Translations under genes and position numbers: made by a program
Shown: one piece after another, positions 25,497-33,804 of the stretch
Layout of the letters: each line of letters begins with the position of its first letter
Position numbering within the stretch: the stretch's first letter is position 1
Origin: Streptomyces sp. V2I9
GTDB taxonomy: Bacteria > Actinomycetota > Actinomycetes > Streptomycetales > Streptomycetaceae
Direction: 5' to 3'
NCBI RefSeq assembly: GCF_030817475.1
Contig: NZ_JAUSZJ010000002.1
Span: 3,858,626-3,922,625, forward strand
DNA length: 64,000 bases
The notes under the pieces: model-generated
The model's input: only the letters and a program-made list of their open reading frames with translations
Told to the model about the DNA's origin: nothing
Database searches by the model: none

Positions 25497-27166
25497 GCGG
25501 CGGCGTTCCGGGGCGCGGTCCTCTGCGGTCCGGCCCCCGGCGGTCCGGGTCCGTGGGGTCCGGGCCTGTGCGGTCCGGGGGCTTTCGGCTCGGGTCCCTT
25601 CGGCTCGGCCCACGGCGGCGGGGGTCCCTTCGCCACCGTCCCCGGCGGTTCGCCGGGGGACTGCGGGTCCGGCTGGTCGTCACCTTCGTCCTGGTCGCCC
25701 TCCTCAGCGCGGTGACCGCGACCGCCCTCGCCTACCGGGACGCCCGCACCGCCGTCCTCCAGCGCACCCAGAACACCGCCGTGAACGACCTCCGGGAGCG
25801 GGTCGCGGTGGTGGCGGCGGGGTTCGACCTGCCGCCCGACCAGCGGTCGCTGTCCCGGTTCGCCGCGGAGGTCTCCGAGGGCCTGGGCGCACGCATCGTG
25901 GTCGCCCGCCACGAGGACCTGTCGGCGGTCTCCGACGCGTACGCGGACACGGAGGGCAGGATCACCGCCGAACTGCGGGCGGCCGTACGAGCCGGGGACG
26001 GGGCCCGGTTCCAGCGGGTGGAGTGGAGGGGAGAGCCGTACCTGGTGGTCGGCACGCCCGTGACGTACGCCGACGGGGACCGGCGCACCTCGGGCCTGGA
26101 GGTCTTCGCCATCACCGACCTGCGGGCCGAGCGCGACGACACCGCCGCGCTGCTGGACTCCGTACAGGAGGGGATCGTGCCTGTGGTGGTGGCGGCGGCC
26201 CTGCTGGCGCTGCTGGCCGCCGGGACGGTCCTGCGGCCGGTACGGAAGCTGGGGCGGGCCACCCGCGAACTGGCCGCCGGCGACCTCGGCAGCCGGGTCG
26301 CGGTGCGCGGACGCGACGAACTGGCCGATCTGGCAAGGACGTTCAATGAGACGGCCGACGCGCTCCAGTCGTCCGACGCGGAGTTGAGGACACAGGAGGC
26401 GAAGGCGCGGCGGTTCGTGGCGGACGTGTCGCACGAACTGCGCACGCCCCTCGCGGCGATGGCGATGGTGGCGACGGTCCTGGAGGAGGACGCGGACCAA
26501 CTCCCGCCGGACGCCGCCCGAGCGGCCCGTACCGTGGGTGCGGAGACGGCCCGGTTGTCCCGGCTGGTCGAGGACCTGATGGAGATCTCCCGCTTCGACG
26601 CGGGGGCGGTCCGGCTCAACGCCTCGGAGACCGACCTCGCCGACACCGTACGGGCGTCGCTGGCGCTGCGCGGCTGGACGGACCGGGTGACCGCCGAACT
26701 CGCCGAGGGGGTACGGGCCGTGGTGGACCGGCGGCGCATCGACGTCATCGTCTCGAACCTGGTGGGCAACGCGCTCCGGCACGGGGCCCCGCCGGTCACG
26801 GTCACCCTGGCCGCGCCCGCGGAGGGCCGGGTGGCGGTGGAGGTCGCGGACCGCGGACCGGGTCTGCCGCCGGAGGCGCGGGAGCGGGTCTTCGACCGGT
26901 TCTACAAGGCGGACGAGGCGCGCACCCGGACGGCCGTCACCGGGCGCGACGGGCAGGCCGGGCGCGATGGATGGGCCGGCGGGCCGGGGGCCGGGCTGGA
27001 CGGCGGACAGGGCAGCGGTCTCGGGATGGCCATCGCCCTGGAGAACGCCCGGCTGCACGGCGGCACCATCGAGGTCGGTCAACGGCCGGACGGAGGCGCG
27101 GTGTTCACGCTGATCCTGCCATCGGGACCGACTCTCCGGAGTACGGGAGAGGAGGAGGGACGATGA
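25493..27166 (+). CDS. sensor histidine kinase
   Basis: 557 aa. A repetitive Gly/Arg/Pro-rich N-terminus of about 55 residues is followed by membrane helix 1 (LVVTFVLVALLSAVTATALA), an extracytoplasmic sensor domain of about 140 residues, and helix 2 (VPVVVAAALLALLAAGTVL). HAMP follows, then HisKA with His314 in VADVSHELRTPLAA, then HATPase_c with N box VSNLVGNALRHG, G1 DRGPGLP and G2 GSGLGMAI. A Gly/Asp/Arg-rich insertion sits between the F box (FDRFYKADEA) and G2. The GTG at 25493 is coupled to the regulator gene. The sensed signal is unknown. Confidence 0.92.
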   Translation: MSGGVPGRGPLRSGPRRSGSVGSGPVRSGGFRLGSLRLGPRRRGSLRHRPRRFAGGLRVRLVVTFVLVALLSAVTATALAYRDARTAVLQRTQNTAVNDLRERVAVVAAGFDLPPDQRSLSRFAAEVSEGLGARIVVARHEDLSAVSDAYADTEGRITAELRAAVRAGDGARFQRVEWRGEPYLVVGTPVTYADGDRRTSGLEVFAITDLRAERDDTAALLDSVQEGIVPVVVAAALLALLAAGTVLRPVRKLGRATRELAAGDLGSRVAVRGRDELADLARTFNETADALQSSDAELRTQEAKARRFVADVSHELRTPLAAMAMVATVLEEDADQLPPDAARAARTVGAETARLSRLVEDLMEISRFDAGAVRLNASETDLADTVRASLALRGWTDRVTAELAEGVRAVVDRRRIDVIVSNLVGNALRHGAPPVTVTLAAPAEGRVAVEVADRGPGLPPEARERVFDRFYKADEARTRTAVTGRDGQAGRDGWAGGPGAGLDGGQGSGLGMAIALENARLHGGTIEVGQRPDGGAVFTLILPSGPTLRSTGEEEGR

Positions 27167-27678
27167 GGTGCCGCCGAGGTGTCGTCACCCTCGCCGCGCT
27201 GGCGGCCGTCCTGTCCGCGTCGGCCGGCTGCGGGGTCGGCGTCCGGCCGACCGGGGTGATAGACGCGGGTGAGCCCGCCTCCGGGCTGACGCGGGGGAAG
27301 CGGCTCTACTACGCGTCGGACACCGGACTGCGGGCGGTGCCCCTGCTCGACCGGGAGGACGACGGCCTGGAAGCGGTGATGAAGCTGCTGGCCCAGGGGC
27401 CGACGGCCGCCGAACGCCGCGAGGGGCTGACCACGCTGCTCCAGGCCCCCAGCGGTTACCGCGTCACCGGTGACGGGGCACGCGTCACGGTGCAGCTGGA
27501 GGGCCCGTACTGGGCGCGGGCTCGGGACCAGGTGACGGGACAACTGGTCTGCACGCTGGCCAGTTTCCAGTCCGACCGTGAGGCGGAGGTCCGGGCGGAC
27601 GATGTGGAGGTGACCATCCGGCCGGGGGAAGGCCCGGTGCTGGGGCCGTTGCGCTGCGCGGAGTTCCTGGACCGCTGA
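27163..27678 (+). CDS. GerMN-domain lipoprotein of the two-component operon
   Basis: 171 aa. Lipobox LSASAGC with Cys about residue 23. The mature domain resembles GerMN: KRLYYASDTGLRAVPLLDRE, then VMKLLAQGPTAAERREGLTT, the hallmark LLxGP segment. It is coupled to the kinase by ATGA. In MtrAB-LpqB the analogous lipoprotein modulates its kinase from outside, so an accessory sensor role is likely but inferred. Confidence 0.85.
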   Translation: MRCRRGVVTLAALAAVLSASAGCGVGVRPTGVIDAGEPASGLTRGKRLYYASDTGLRAVPLLDREDDGLEAVMKLLAQGPTAAERREGLTTLLQAPSGYRVTGDGARVTVQLEGPYWARARDQVTGQLVCTLASFQSDREAEVRADDVEVTIRPGEGPVLGPLRCAEFLDR

Positions 27679-27730
27679 GGATGCGGGACCGGTGCGCGGC
27701 GGGGCCGGACACCTTCCGCCGGGCATGCTC

Positions 27731-27736
27731 TAGGCT
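27731..27736 (+). promoter_or_regulatory. candidate -10 of a leaderless promoter
   Basis: TAGGCT ends 7 nt before the ATG at 27744, with no ribosome site in between. Confidence 0.45.
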
Positions 27737-27743
27737 CGCCCCC

Positions 27744-28802
27744 ATGCCGAACCGGCTCCCGTTCGATGAAGCGCTGCGCTCCACCGTGGGCACCCCCGAG
27801 TCGAGCAGGCTTCTGGACAGCAGTCCGCGATCACGGGTGTGGCGGGTCCGGCTGGCCGACCGGAGCCTGGTGGTCGTCAAACAGATCACCGACGTCGGGG
27901 ACGCGGCCGCCGACGCGGACACGCGCTTCGCGCGGGAGATCGCTGGACTGCGCCTGGCGGGGCGTGCGACCGGGCCGGCCGTGGCTCCCGCGGTGCTCGC
28001 CACGGACGCGCCCGCGCGGGTGATGGTCCTCGACCACCTGGACGACCTCGGCAGGACGGACGACTGGATGCCGGGGTACGCCGAGGCACTCGCCCGGCTG
28101 CACGCCCTGACCGGACCCGCCGACGCGGGCGCGCTCCCCGCCTGGTCGGGGCCCACGGCCGCCGACGCGGAGTCCTTCCTCGCCCTGGCGCGGGCGTTCG
28201 ACGTGCCCGTCCCACCCGAGGCGCCCGATGAACTCGCCGCCCTCCTGGACCGGCTGGACCCCACCCCGCATCATGCGCTGCTGCACGGCGACCCGTGCCC
28301 CGGCAACGACCTGCGCACCGGGGACGGTGTCCGGTTCGTCGACTTCGAACGGGCGGCGCTCGGCAACGGACTGCTGGAACTCGCCTACTTCCGCATCGGC
28401 TTCCCCACCTGCTGGTGCGCGATGTCGGTCCCCGCGGCTCCGCTCGCGGAGGTCGAGGGCATCTACCGGACCACCTGGCGCGGCCTCACCGGCAGGGACG
28501 TGCCGGGCGACCTCGCCGACGCGTGCGCGGGGTGGCTGATCCAGGGGGACGCGCTGGTCGAGCGGGCCCACCGCGGGACGGCCGACCAGTTCGCCCGGCT
28601 GCCCGCCGAGGACTTCTCGTGGGGCTACGTCTCCGCCCGCGAGCGGCTTGTCCACCGCCTGGGCGTGGTCGCCGACATGACCCGCGACCACGATCGTCTG
28701 CACGCGGTGGGCCGCCTGAGCTCCACCCTGGCCGAACGGCTGGCGGCGCGCTGGCCGGCCCTGCGGCCGCTGCCCGCGTACGACACCCGTCCCTGGTCGT
28801 AG
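27744..28802 (+). CDS. aminoglycoside phosphotransferase-family (APH) kinase
   Basis: 352 aa kinase-like fold. The ATP-binding Lys is in RSLVVVKQITDVG. The catalytic loop is ALLHGDPCPGNDL, the HGDxxxxN hallmark. The metal-binding Asp is in VRFVDFERAALGNGL. The C-terminal half has TCWCAMSVPAAPL and a helical region with WLIQGDALVERAH. APH-fold enzymes phosphorylate aminoglycosides, choline, homoserine, sugars and more, so resistance cannot be claimed. It is monocistronic and probably leaderless. Confidence 0.85.
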   Translation: MPNRLPFDEALRSTVGTPESSRLLDSSPRSRVWRVRLADRSLVVVKQITDVGDAAADADTRFAREIAGLRLAGRATGPAVAPAVLATDAPARVMVLDHLDDLGRTDDWMPGYAEALARLHALTGPADAGALPAWSGPTAADAESFLALARAFDVPVPPEAPDELAALLDRLDPTPHHALLHGDPCPGNDLRTGDGVRFVDFERAALGNGLLELAYFRIGFPTCWCAMSVPAAPLAEVEGIYRTTWRGLTGRDVPGDLADACAGWLIQGDALVERAHRGTADQFARLPAEDFSWGYVSARERLVHRLGVVADMTRDHDRLHAVGRLSSTLAERLAARWPALRPLPAYDTRPWS

Positions 28803-29113
28803 GACCTGTCGCCCCGCGCCGCGCCCGGTGGACCGGCGTCGTGGCCCCGACGCTTCCACGGACGGCCCTCACCCGGCCGGGACCGTGTCCGTGAGGTCGT
28901 GGCCACTCTCGATCACCTCGGCGTCGGCGGCCGGAGCCGTGCACCTGCTCGGCAGCGGCTCGCCCTCGCCGGTGCCCGGGAGAGCCCGATGCGGCTGGGC
29001 CCGCCGGTGAAGGCGGCCCCCTCACGACGTACGCGACGGATACGCCCCACCGTGAGATCCCCTCGTCCCGCGCCGCCCCACCCACCGCACGGGCCCCCGG
29101 TTCCCCCTGCGCC
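28803..29113. other. gap between converging genes, nothing recognised
   Basis: About 310 bp, GC-rich. No reading frame with sensible product, no tandem repeat like those in other convergent gaps, and no strong hairpin were seen. Confidence 0.4.
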
Positions 29114-30010
29114 CTAGCCGTTCGCCTTCGTCAACTCGTACAGATCCCCGGAATCCGTGTCGTCGGTGTACTGGTAGAGGGTGGGCCGGGTCTCCGTCCC
29201 GCCGACGTTCCAGTAGTCGAACGCGCAGGAGTCGACCGTGACGCGCACCTCCTGGGACCAGCGGCCCGGACCGGGTTCGTACGTCCAGGTGCCCTGCCCG
29301 GAGCAGCGGTCGTCGTCCCCGCCCTTCGGGTCCGCCTCGCTGAAGTCGTCGTAGGTGTCGAGGTCGTCGTCGATGTCCACGGCGGTGAAGCGGCCGTCCG
29401 GCGTGAAGGTGATGGTCCCGCCGCTCCCGTCGGTCCAGCGCCCGACGACGTCCGCCGAGGTGAGCGCGGGCGGGCGGTACTCCTGGAGCAGTCCCGTCCA
29501 GAAGCCGACGCCGCCGAGCACGGTGGTGAGGATGACGGCGACCACTCCCCAGAGGATCACCGGCCCGAACACCCGCTCCCGGCGCGACCGCCAGAGCAGC
29601 GCCGGAACGGTGAGCGCGACCGCCGTCAGCACCCACCCCACCGCGAAGGCACCAGCCCCCGAGCCGCCGGCCAGGGCGACGACGAGGCCGACGACCGCGA
29701 GCGAGACGACCCCCGCCACCACCGGTACCCACCACCACACCTCGCGCCCGCCCGATCGGCGCCCCAGCACCTCGCTCAGCCAGACGGTGGGGAGGACGAG
29801 GACCACGGAGAGCAGGGCGGCCACCACGGTGGCGAACACGAGGATCACGGGCAGGGCCAGGATGAGTATCGCGGGCGAGCCACCCCCGTCGTTCGGGGAC
29901 TCCTGGGTGAATCCGTAAGCGACGCTCACGATGAGCGCGATCACCGCTTCCAGGAGCAGCACCAGGATCGAGAGCAACAGGGAGAGCCCCCAGAGGCGCT
30001 TCTTCTTCAC
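29114..30010 (-). CDS. five-helix membrane protein with extracytoplasmic C-terminal domain
   Basis: 298 aa. The basic start MKKKRLWG leads into helix 1 (LLLSILVLLLEAVIALIV). Four more helices follow to about residue 180. The C-terminal 120 residues are soluble, with VVGRWTDGSGGTITFTPDGR, a lipocalin-like start, and the strand WTYEPGPGRWSQEVRVTVDS. Two Cys (RCSG and DSCAF) may pair. The GTG at 30010 has GAGGGGGA upstream. It is divergent from a TetR gene, with a perfect palindrome in between, so it is a likely TetR target. Function is unknown. Confidence 0.75.
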   Translation of the reverse strand: MKKKRLWGLSLLLSILVLLLEAVIALIVSVAYGFTQESPNDGGGSPAILILALPVILVFATVVAALLSVVLVLPTVWLSEVLGRRSGGREVWWWVPVVAGVVSLAVVGLVVALAGGSGAGAFAVGWVLTAVALTVPALLWRSRRERVFGPVILWGVVAVILTTVLGGVGFWTGLLQEYRPPALTSADVVGRWTDGSGGTITFTPDGRFTAVDIDDDLDTYDDFSEADPKGGDDDRCSGQGTWTYEPGPGRWSQEVRVTVDSCAFDYWNVGGTETRPTLYQYTDDTDSGDLYELTKANG

Positions 30011-30090
30011 CGTTCATTCCCCCTCACGCGCACGTCTGATGTACGCGGCACGCCCGATGGGCGGCAGCTGCGGCCATCGTGGCAGAGCCG

Positions 30091-30106
30091 GTTGAACGCG
30101 TTCAAC
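30091..30106. promoter_or_regulatory. 16-bp perfect palindrome, candidate TetR operator
   Basis: GTTGAACGCGTTCAAC is a perfect palindrome, 81 bp before the membrane-protein start (leftward) and 245 bp before the TetR start (rightward). Size and symmetry fit a TetR dimer site. Confidence 0.6.
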
Positions 30107-30350
30107 GCGGGGTCGGCGCCGCGGCGGGGACGCGTGTGCGGGCGACTGGTGAGGGGGTGGAGACGGCCGGCTAGGACGGGTGTGCGGGTGCGTCCGGGGC
30201 GCGGGAAGAAGAAGCGTTTCCGCGTGCGGGTATTCCCCCGTATGGGTGTGGCGAGGCCGTCCGTGCGGCGGTGGGGCGAGCACAATGGGGCCGCGGTTCG
30301 TGCAGAGGCGCTCAGGCTCCTCTCCCGCAGCTTGCGCTCAAGGAGGACCG

Positions 30351-30992
30351 GTGGCGGACAGCTGGACGGTTCAGCGGACCGGGCCCGGGGATGCCGCGCG
30401 CACGCAGGCGCGGGAACAACTCCTCGAAGCAGCCAGAGAGTTGTACGGGGTCAACGGCTACCGGGCGACCGCCGAGCACGATGTGTGCGAGGCGGCCCGC
30501 GTGCCGGTCGAGGTGCTGCGCCAGGAGTACGGCTCTCGGGAGGGCCTGCTCATCGCCCTCCACAACCGGGTCACCACGGCCGGGCTGAGGGCGATGGAAC
30601 GCGCCCTGCTGACCGAGGGCATCGAGAACTGCTCGATCGCGGAGCGGGTCCGGCTGCTCTTCGACGCGTACGTGGAGGCCGTCACCGCCGACCCGCGTGA
30701 GGCTCGTGTGACCTTCGTCGAAGTGCTGGGCGTCAGCGCGGTGGTGGACGAACACTGCAAGCTGTGGCGGGCGCTGTGGACGGAGTTCCTGACCGGCGAG
30801 GCCGAACGCGCGGTCGAGCGCGGCGAGGCGGAGGACCGGGATCACCGGGTCGACGTGATGGTGATGGTCGGCACGGTCCACGAACTGATGGCCCACCACA
30901 CCCGCCGCAGCCGCCGGGCCCGCCCCGGCGAGGTCTCGGGCGAACTGACGGAACTGGCCCTGACGATGCTGGGGTCGCAGCGGACCGGGTGA
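30351..30992 (+). CDS. TetR-family regulator
   Basis: 213 aa. N-terminal HTH: ARTQAREQLLEAARELYGVN, then GYRATAEHDVCEAARVPVEV and LRQEYGSREGLLIAL. The C-terminal helical domain includes IENCSIAERVRLLFDAYVEA. The GTG at 30351 has AAGGAGG at ideal spacing. It is divergent from the membrane protein at 29114-30010, which it may repress. The ligand is unknown. Confidence 0.88.
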   Translation: MADSWTVQRTGPGDAARTQAREQLLEAARELYGVNGYRATAEHDVCEAARVPVEVLRQEYGSREGLLIALHNRVTTAGLRAMERALLTEGIENCSIAERVRLLFDAYVEAVTADPREARVTFVEVLGVSAVVDEHCKLWRALWTEFLTGEAERAVERGEAEDRDHRVDVMVMVGTVHELMAHHTRRSRRARPGEVSGELTELALTMLGSQRTG

Positions 30993-31181
30993 GCCCGTGC
31001 CCGCCGCGTGCCGTGGGCCACGCGTTCACTCCCGACGCGGCTCACCTGTCGGAACAACCCGGCCGGGCACGCGGGTTGTCGCACCGGCGTGGTGGAAGAG
31101 AAGCCGCGACGGGCCGGCCGGCGACGGGGCGGAGCGCCCCCTTCGGTTCGGACGATCCGTGAACGGCGCGGACGGTTCGGC

Positions 31182-31322
31182 GTGACCTGCTGGACGGCTC
31201 AGATGTTCCGGCACTTCGACGACCCGAAGCCGGGTCATGTGGCCGACTGGCCCGATCTGCCCGGCTGGCAGCAGGAGACCGATGCCGACGTCTTCGACGC
31301 CATCGAGCGGGCGTCGCGTTGA
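31182..31322 (+). CDS. possible small protein, 46 aa
   Basis: The peptide MFRHFDDPKPGHVADWPDLP plus WQQETDADVFDAIERAS looks natural in composition and codon use, unlike the surrounding frames. The start could be the GTG at 31182 or the ATG at 31203; neither has a strong ribosome site. It ends 16 bp from the stop of the converging SGNH gene. No family is recognised; it could also be the tail of a decayed gene. Confidence 0.35.
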   Translation: MTCWTAQMFRHFDDPKPGHVADWPDLPGWQQETDADVFDAIERASR

Positions 31323-31338
31323 CGTCGAGCCGGCCGGG

Positions 31339-32103
31339 TCAGGCCGGCAGGGGCTGAGCCGGAGGTGCCGGGGTCGGGGCCGTGGCCGGGGACGGGGCCG
31401 TGGCCGGGGACGGGGCCGTGGGCGCCCCCGCGTACGGGCCGCCCAGTCCCCACCCCCGGTGCATCGCGTCGGCGAAGGCGGCGGCGAGTTTGTGTTCGCC
31501 CGTCGGGCCGGGGTGCGTGCCGTCGTAGGTGTCCGTGTGGATGTCGTACGCCGGGGGGCGCGAGGCCAGCAGGATCGGTGAGGACGGGGTGTCGAGATCG
31601 GCCGCCGCCTTGGCCAGCAGCTCGTTGAAGTGGGCGCAGGAGGCGGCGAAGGGGGCGTCCGTCTCGGCCCGGACGTTCGGTATCACCGGGAGCAGCACCA
31701 TCCGCACGCGCGGGTTCGCCGTGCGCGCCGCCGTGATGAACGCGCGGGCGTTGGCCGCCGTCTGCTCGGCGTCCGTGTAGAACCCGAGGTCTATCAGGCC
31801 GAGCGAGACCAGCAGCACGTCCGCCCCGGACGCGCGCACCGCGTCCGCGATCACCGGGGCCATGTGCAGCCAGCCCTCGCCCCAGCCGGACAGATGGCGG
31901 CGGGCGGCCGGCGGGAAGGACGGGTCGGCGTAGGTGTGGGAGAGCGGGGCGTTCGCCGCGGTGTCGTACAGCGCCGTGCGCGGGCCGACGATCTCGTACG
32001 GGAGGCCGGGGTGCGCCTCCAGGTGCTGCCACAGCCGGTAGCGCCAGGTGTAGTCGCCGGTGGCGCCGATGGTCATGGAATCGCCGACCGGAAGAAAACG
32101 CAT
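31339..32103 (-). CDS. SGNH/GDSL hydrolase
   Basis: 254 aa. Block I MRFLPVGDSMTIGATGDYTW has the catalytic Ser in GDSM. The Gly block is near SGWGEGWLHM, and block V YDGTHPGPTGEHKLA has the catalytic Asp and His. VSLGLIDLGFY occupies the place of the usual GxND block and is atypical. The C-terminus carries a short repeat encoding (APSPAT)n, from 18-bp DNA repeats at about 31376-31411. The ATG at 32103 has GGAGATG upstream; longer starts add low-quality sequence. No signal peptide is seen, so it is likely a cytoplasmic esterase of unknown substrate. Confidence 0.82.
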   Translation of the reverse strand: MRFLPVGDSMTIGATGDYTWRYRLWQHLEAHPGLPYEIVGPRTALYDTAANAPLSHTYADPSFPPAARRHLSGWGEGWLHMAPVIADAVRASGADVLLVSLGLIDLGFYTDAEQTAANARAFITAARTANPRVRMVLLPVIPNVRAETDAPFAASCAHFNELLAKAAADLDTPSSPILLASRPPAYDIHTDTYDGTHPGPTGEHKLAAAFADAMHRGWGLGGPYAGAPTAPSPATAPSPATAPTPAPPAQPLPA

Positions 32104-32161
32104 GGCGTCATCATCTCCGATCACCGCTCCGGCCTGCGACGTGACGATGGACACTTGGGTC

Positions 32162-33202
32162 ATGCGCTCGTATCCGACCGGCCCGGCAGGCCGCGCCGCC
32201 ACCGTACTCGCCGCCGCTCTCGCCGCCGCCCTGCCGCTGTTCGCCGGGGCCGGTCCGGCCGTGGCCGAGGACGGGAGTCCCGACCGTGACTTCACGATCG
32301 AGGACCCCCGTATCACCGAGTCCAGCGGCCTCGCCGCCAGCCGCGCGCACCCCGGCGTCTACTGGACCCACAACGACAGCGACGACGGCCCTTACGTCTT
32401 CGCCGTCGACTCCCGCACCGGGAAGACCCTCGCCACCATCACCCTGCGGGGGGTGGGGGAGCCGAGGGACGTCGAGGCGATCTCGATCGGGCCGGACGGC
32501 GACATCTACGTCGGCGACATCGGCGACAACCTCGACGGCACCTGGGACCACGTGTGGATCTACCGCTTCCCCGAGCCGAAGGTCCTGCGCGACGCGACTG
32601 TCACCGCCGTCCAGTACGACGTGAAGTACGCCGACGGGGCCCGCAACGCCGAGGCGATGATGGTCCACCCGAAGACCGGCCGCGTCTACATCGCCTCCAA
32701 GAACGAGGACGGCGGCGGCCTCTACGAAGGCCCCGCGAAGCTCTCCGCCGGAGCCGTGAACACCTTCCGGCGGGTGGACGAGGTGCCCTGGGTCACCGAC
32801 GGGGCCTTCTCGCCGGACGGGAAGCGCCTGACGCTGCGCTCGTACTTCAGCGCCCGCGAGTACGCCTTCGAGAACGGCCGCCTCGGCGAGGACCGGTCGG
32901 TCGCCGCCCCGTTCCAGGGGCAGGCGGAGTCGGTGACGTACACGGCGGACGGTTCGGCCCTGATGTTCGGCTCCGAGGGGGAGAGCAGCGATGTCGTCCG
33001 GGTGGACGTGGAGGGCGGCGGCCTCGAGGGCGGCCAGGAGCAGGGGAAGCCCTCGGGGAGCCCCGGCGCCACCGGCGAAGCCGGTGACGAGGAGGGCGGC
33101 GCCACGGGCGGCGGCAAGGGGGGAGCGGGGGTCGGCGCGGCGGTCATCGTCGGGGTGGGCGTCCTGTGGTTCGCGCTCCGGCGGAAGCGGGGGCAGGGCT
33201 GA
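32162..33202 (+). CDS. secreted, membrane-anchored beta-propeller-like protein
   Basis: 346 aa. The signal peptide MRSYPTGPAGRAATVLAAAL ends near AVAED. The body is built of repeats typical of propellers: GVYWTHNDSDDGPYVFAVDS, then VEAISIGPDGDIYVGDIGDN, EAMMVHPKTGRVYIASKNED and SVTYTADGSALMFGSEGE. A Gly-rich linker leads to a C-terminal helix (AAVIVGVGVLWFALRR) and a basic end, so the protein is anchored with the propeller outside. The start lies close to the divergent SGNH gene (58 bp). Function is unknown. Confidence 0.8.
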   Translation: MRSYPTGPAGRAATVLAAALAAALPLFAGAGPAVAEDGSPDRDFTIEDPRITESSGLAASRAHPGVYWTHNDSDDGPYVFAVDSRTGKTLATITLRGVGEPRDVEAISIGPDGDIYVGDIGDNLDGTWDHVWIYRFPEPKVLRDATVTAVQYDVKYADGARNAEAMMVHPKTGRVYIASKNEDGGGLYEGPAKLSAGAVNTFRRVDEVPWVTDGAFSPDGKRLTLRSYFSAREYAFENGRLGEDRSVAAPFQGQAESVTYTADGSALMFGSEGESSDVVRVDVEGGGLEGGQEQGKPSGSPGATGEAGDEEGGATGGGKGGAGVGAAVIVGVGVLWFALRRKRGQG

Positions 33203-33269
33203 GGCCGTCGCGGACGCCTCGGCGCTCGCCGTCGCCGGTCCGGTCGTCGCCCGGCGCGGGTTCAGCCCT

Positions 33270-33379
33270 CGCGCGTGACCGGGGCAGTCGTCGCCCGTGA
33301 CCTGGTCGGTCGTCGCGCGTGACCGGGTCAGTCGTCACCTGTGACCTGGTCGGTCGTCGCGCGTGACCGGGTCAGTCGT
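33270..33379. repeat. 22-bp tandem repeat with TGACC-N-GGTCA core, five copies
   Basis: Units start at 33270, 33292, 33314, 33336 and 33358. Two versions alternate: TGACCGGGTCAGTCGT (copies 3 and 5, with copy 1 one base different) and TGACCTGGTCGGTCGT (copies 2 and 4), giving a 44-bp higher-order period. In copies 3 and 5 the core is a perfect inverted repeat around one base. The array fills the gap between converging genes, and the last copy runs into the stop codon of the leftward gene. Confidence 0.85.
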
Positions 33380-33773
33380 CGTCCGTCACCGGCCACACCT
33401 CGTAGTGCAGCGTCCGGTCCCGTTTCAGCCGGTGGGCGAGCGGGACCAGGACGCCCTGCACGATCGGGTACTTGCGCGACAGCATCCGCGCCGCGTGCGT
33501 GTTCTCCTTCGTTCCCGGTCGCAGCAGCCGGGCGTGCGCCCTGATCTGCGGTCCGGTGGGGCTGCCCCGGACCGTGCAGGGGGCGATCTCCACGCGCGGG
33601 TGGTTGCGCATCCGCTCGACCTTCCAGGCGGACGAGAACGTGCGGATGAACGCGTGATCGCCCTCGACGGCGATGTTGACCGGGGTGCCGACGGAGGTCC
33701 CGTCCTGGCGGTGGGTGCTCAGGAGGACGGCGTACTGCTTGACGAAAGGAGCGAGCTCCCGGCTGGCGTCCAT
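33372..33773 (-). CDS. PPOX-class flavin/F420-dependent protein
   Basis: 133 aa, split-barrel fold. TSVGTPVNIAVEGDHAFIRT and AWKVERMRNHPRVEIAPCTV match the cofactor-binding core of F420- or FMN-dependent PPOX proteins. ARMLSRKYPIVQG follows. The ATG at 33773 has GGAGGT directly upstream. The C-terminal residues VTDDD are encoded by the first part of the 22-bp repeat array. It probably reduces or oxidises a small molecule; the substrate is unknown. Confidence 0.85.
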   Translation of the reverse strand: MDASRELAPFVKQYAVLLSTHRQDGTSVGTPVNIAVEGDHAFIRTFSSAWKVERMRNHPRVEIAPCTVRGSPTGPQIRAHARLLRPGTKENTHAARMLSRKYPIVQGVLVPLAHRLKRDRTLHYEVWPVTDDD

Positions 33774-33804
33774 ACCTCCATTGGGGCACGGACCGGGCGC
33801 GTTG

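Noticed and set aside
25519..25640. GGTCCGGG-type repeats as a possible CRISPR-like or operator array
   Set aside because: Spacing is irregular, there are no unique spacers, and the stretch is the Gly/Arg/Pro-rich N-terminus of the histidine kinase.
26112..26349. Short open frames on both strands inside the histidine kinase gene
   Set aside because: No ribosome site, unnatural composition, and fully contained in a gene with intact kinase motifs.
27744..28802. Calling the APH-fold gene an aminoglycoside-resistance gene
   Set aside because: The fold is shared by many metabolic kinases, and nothing in the sequence or neighbourhood points to an antibiotic.
31372..31430. 18-bp tandem repeats as a regulatory array
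   Set aside because: They lie in frame inside the 3' end of the SGNH gene and encode the simple (APSPAT)n tail, so they are explained as a coding repeat.
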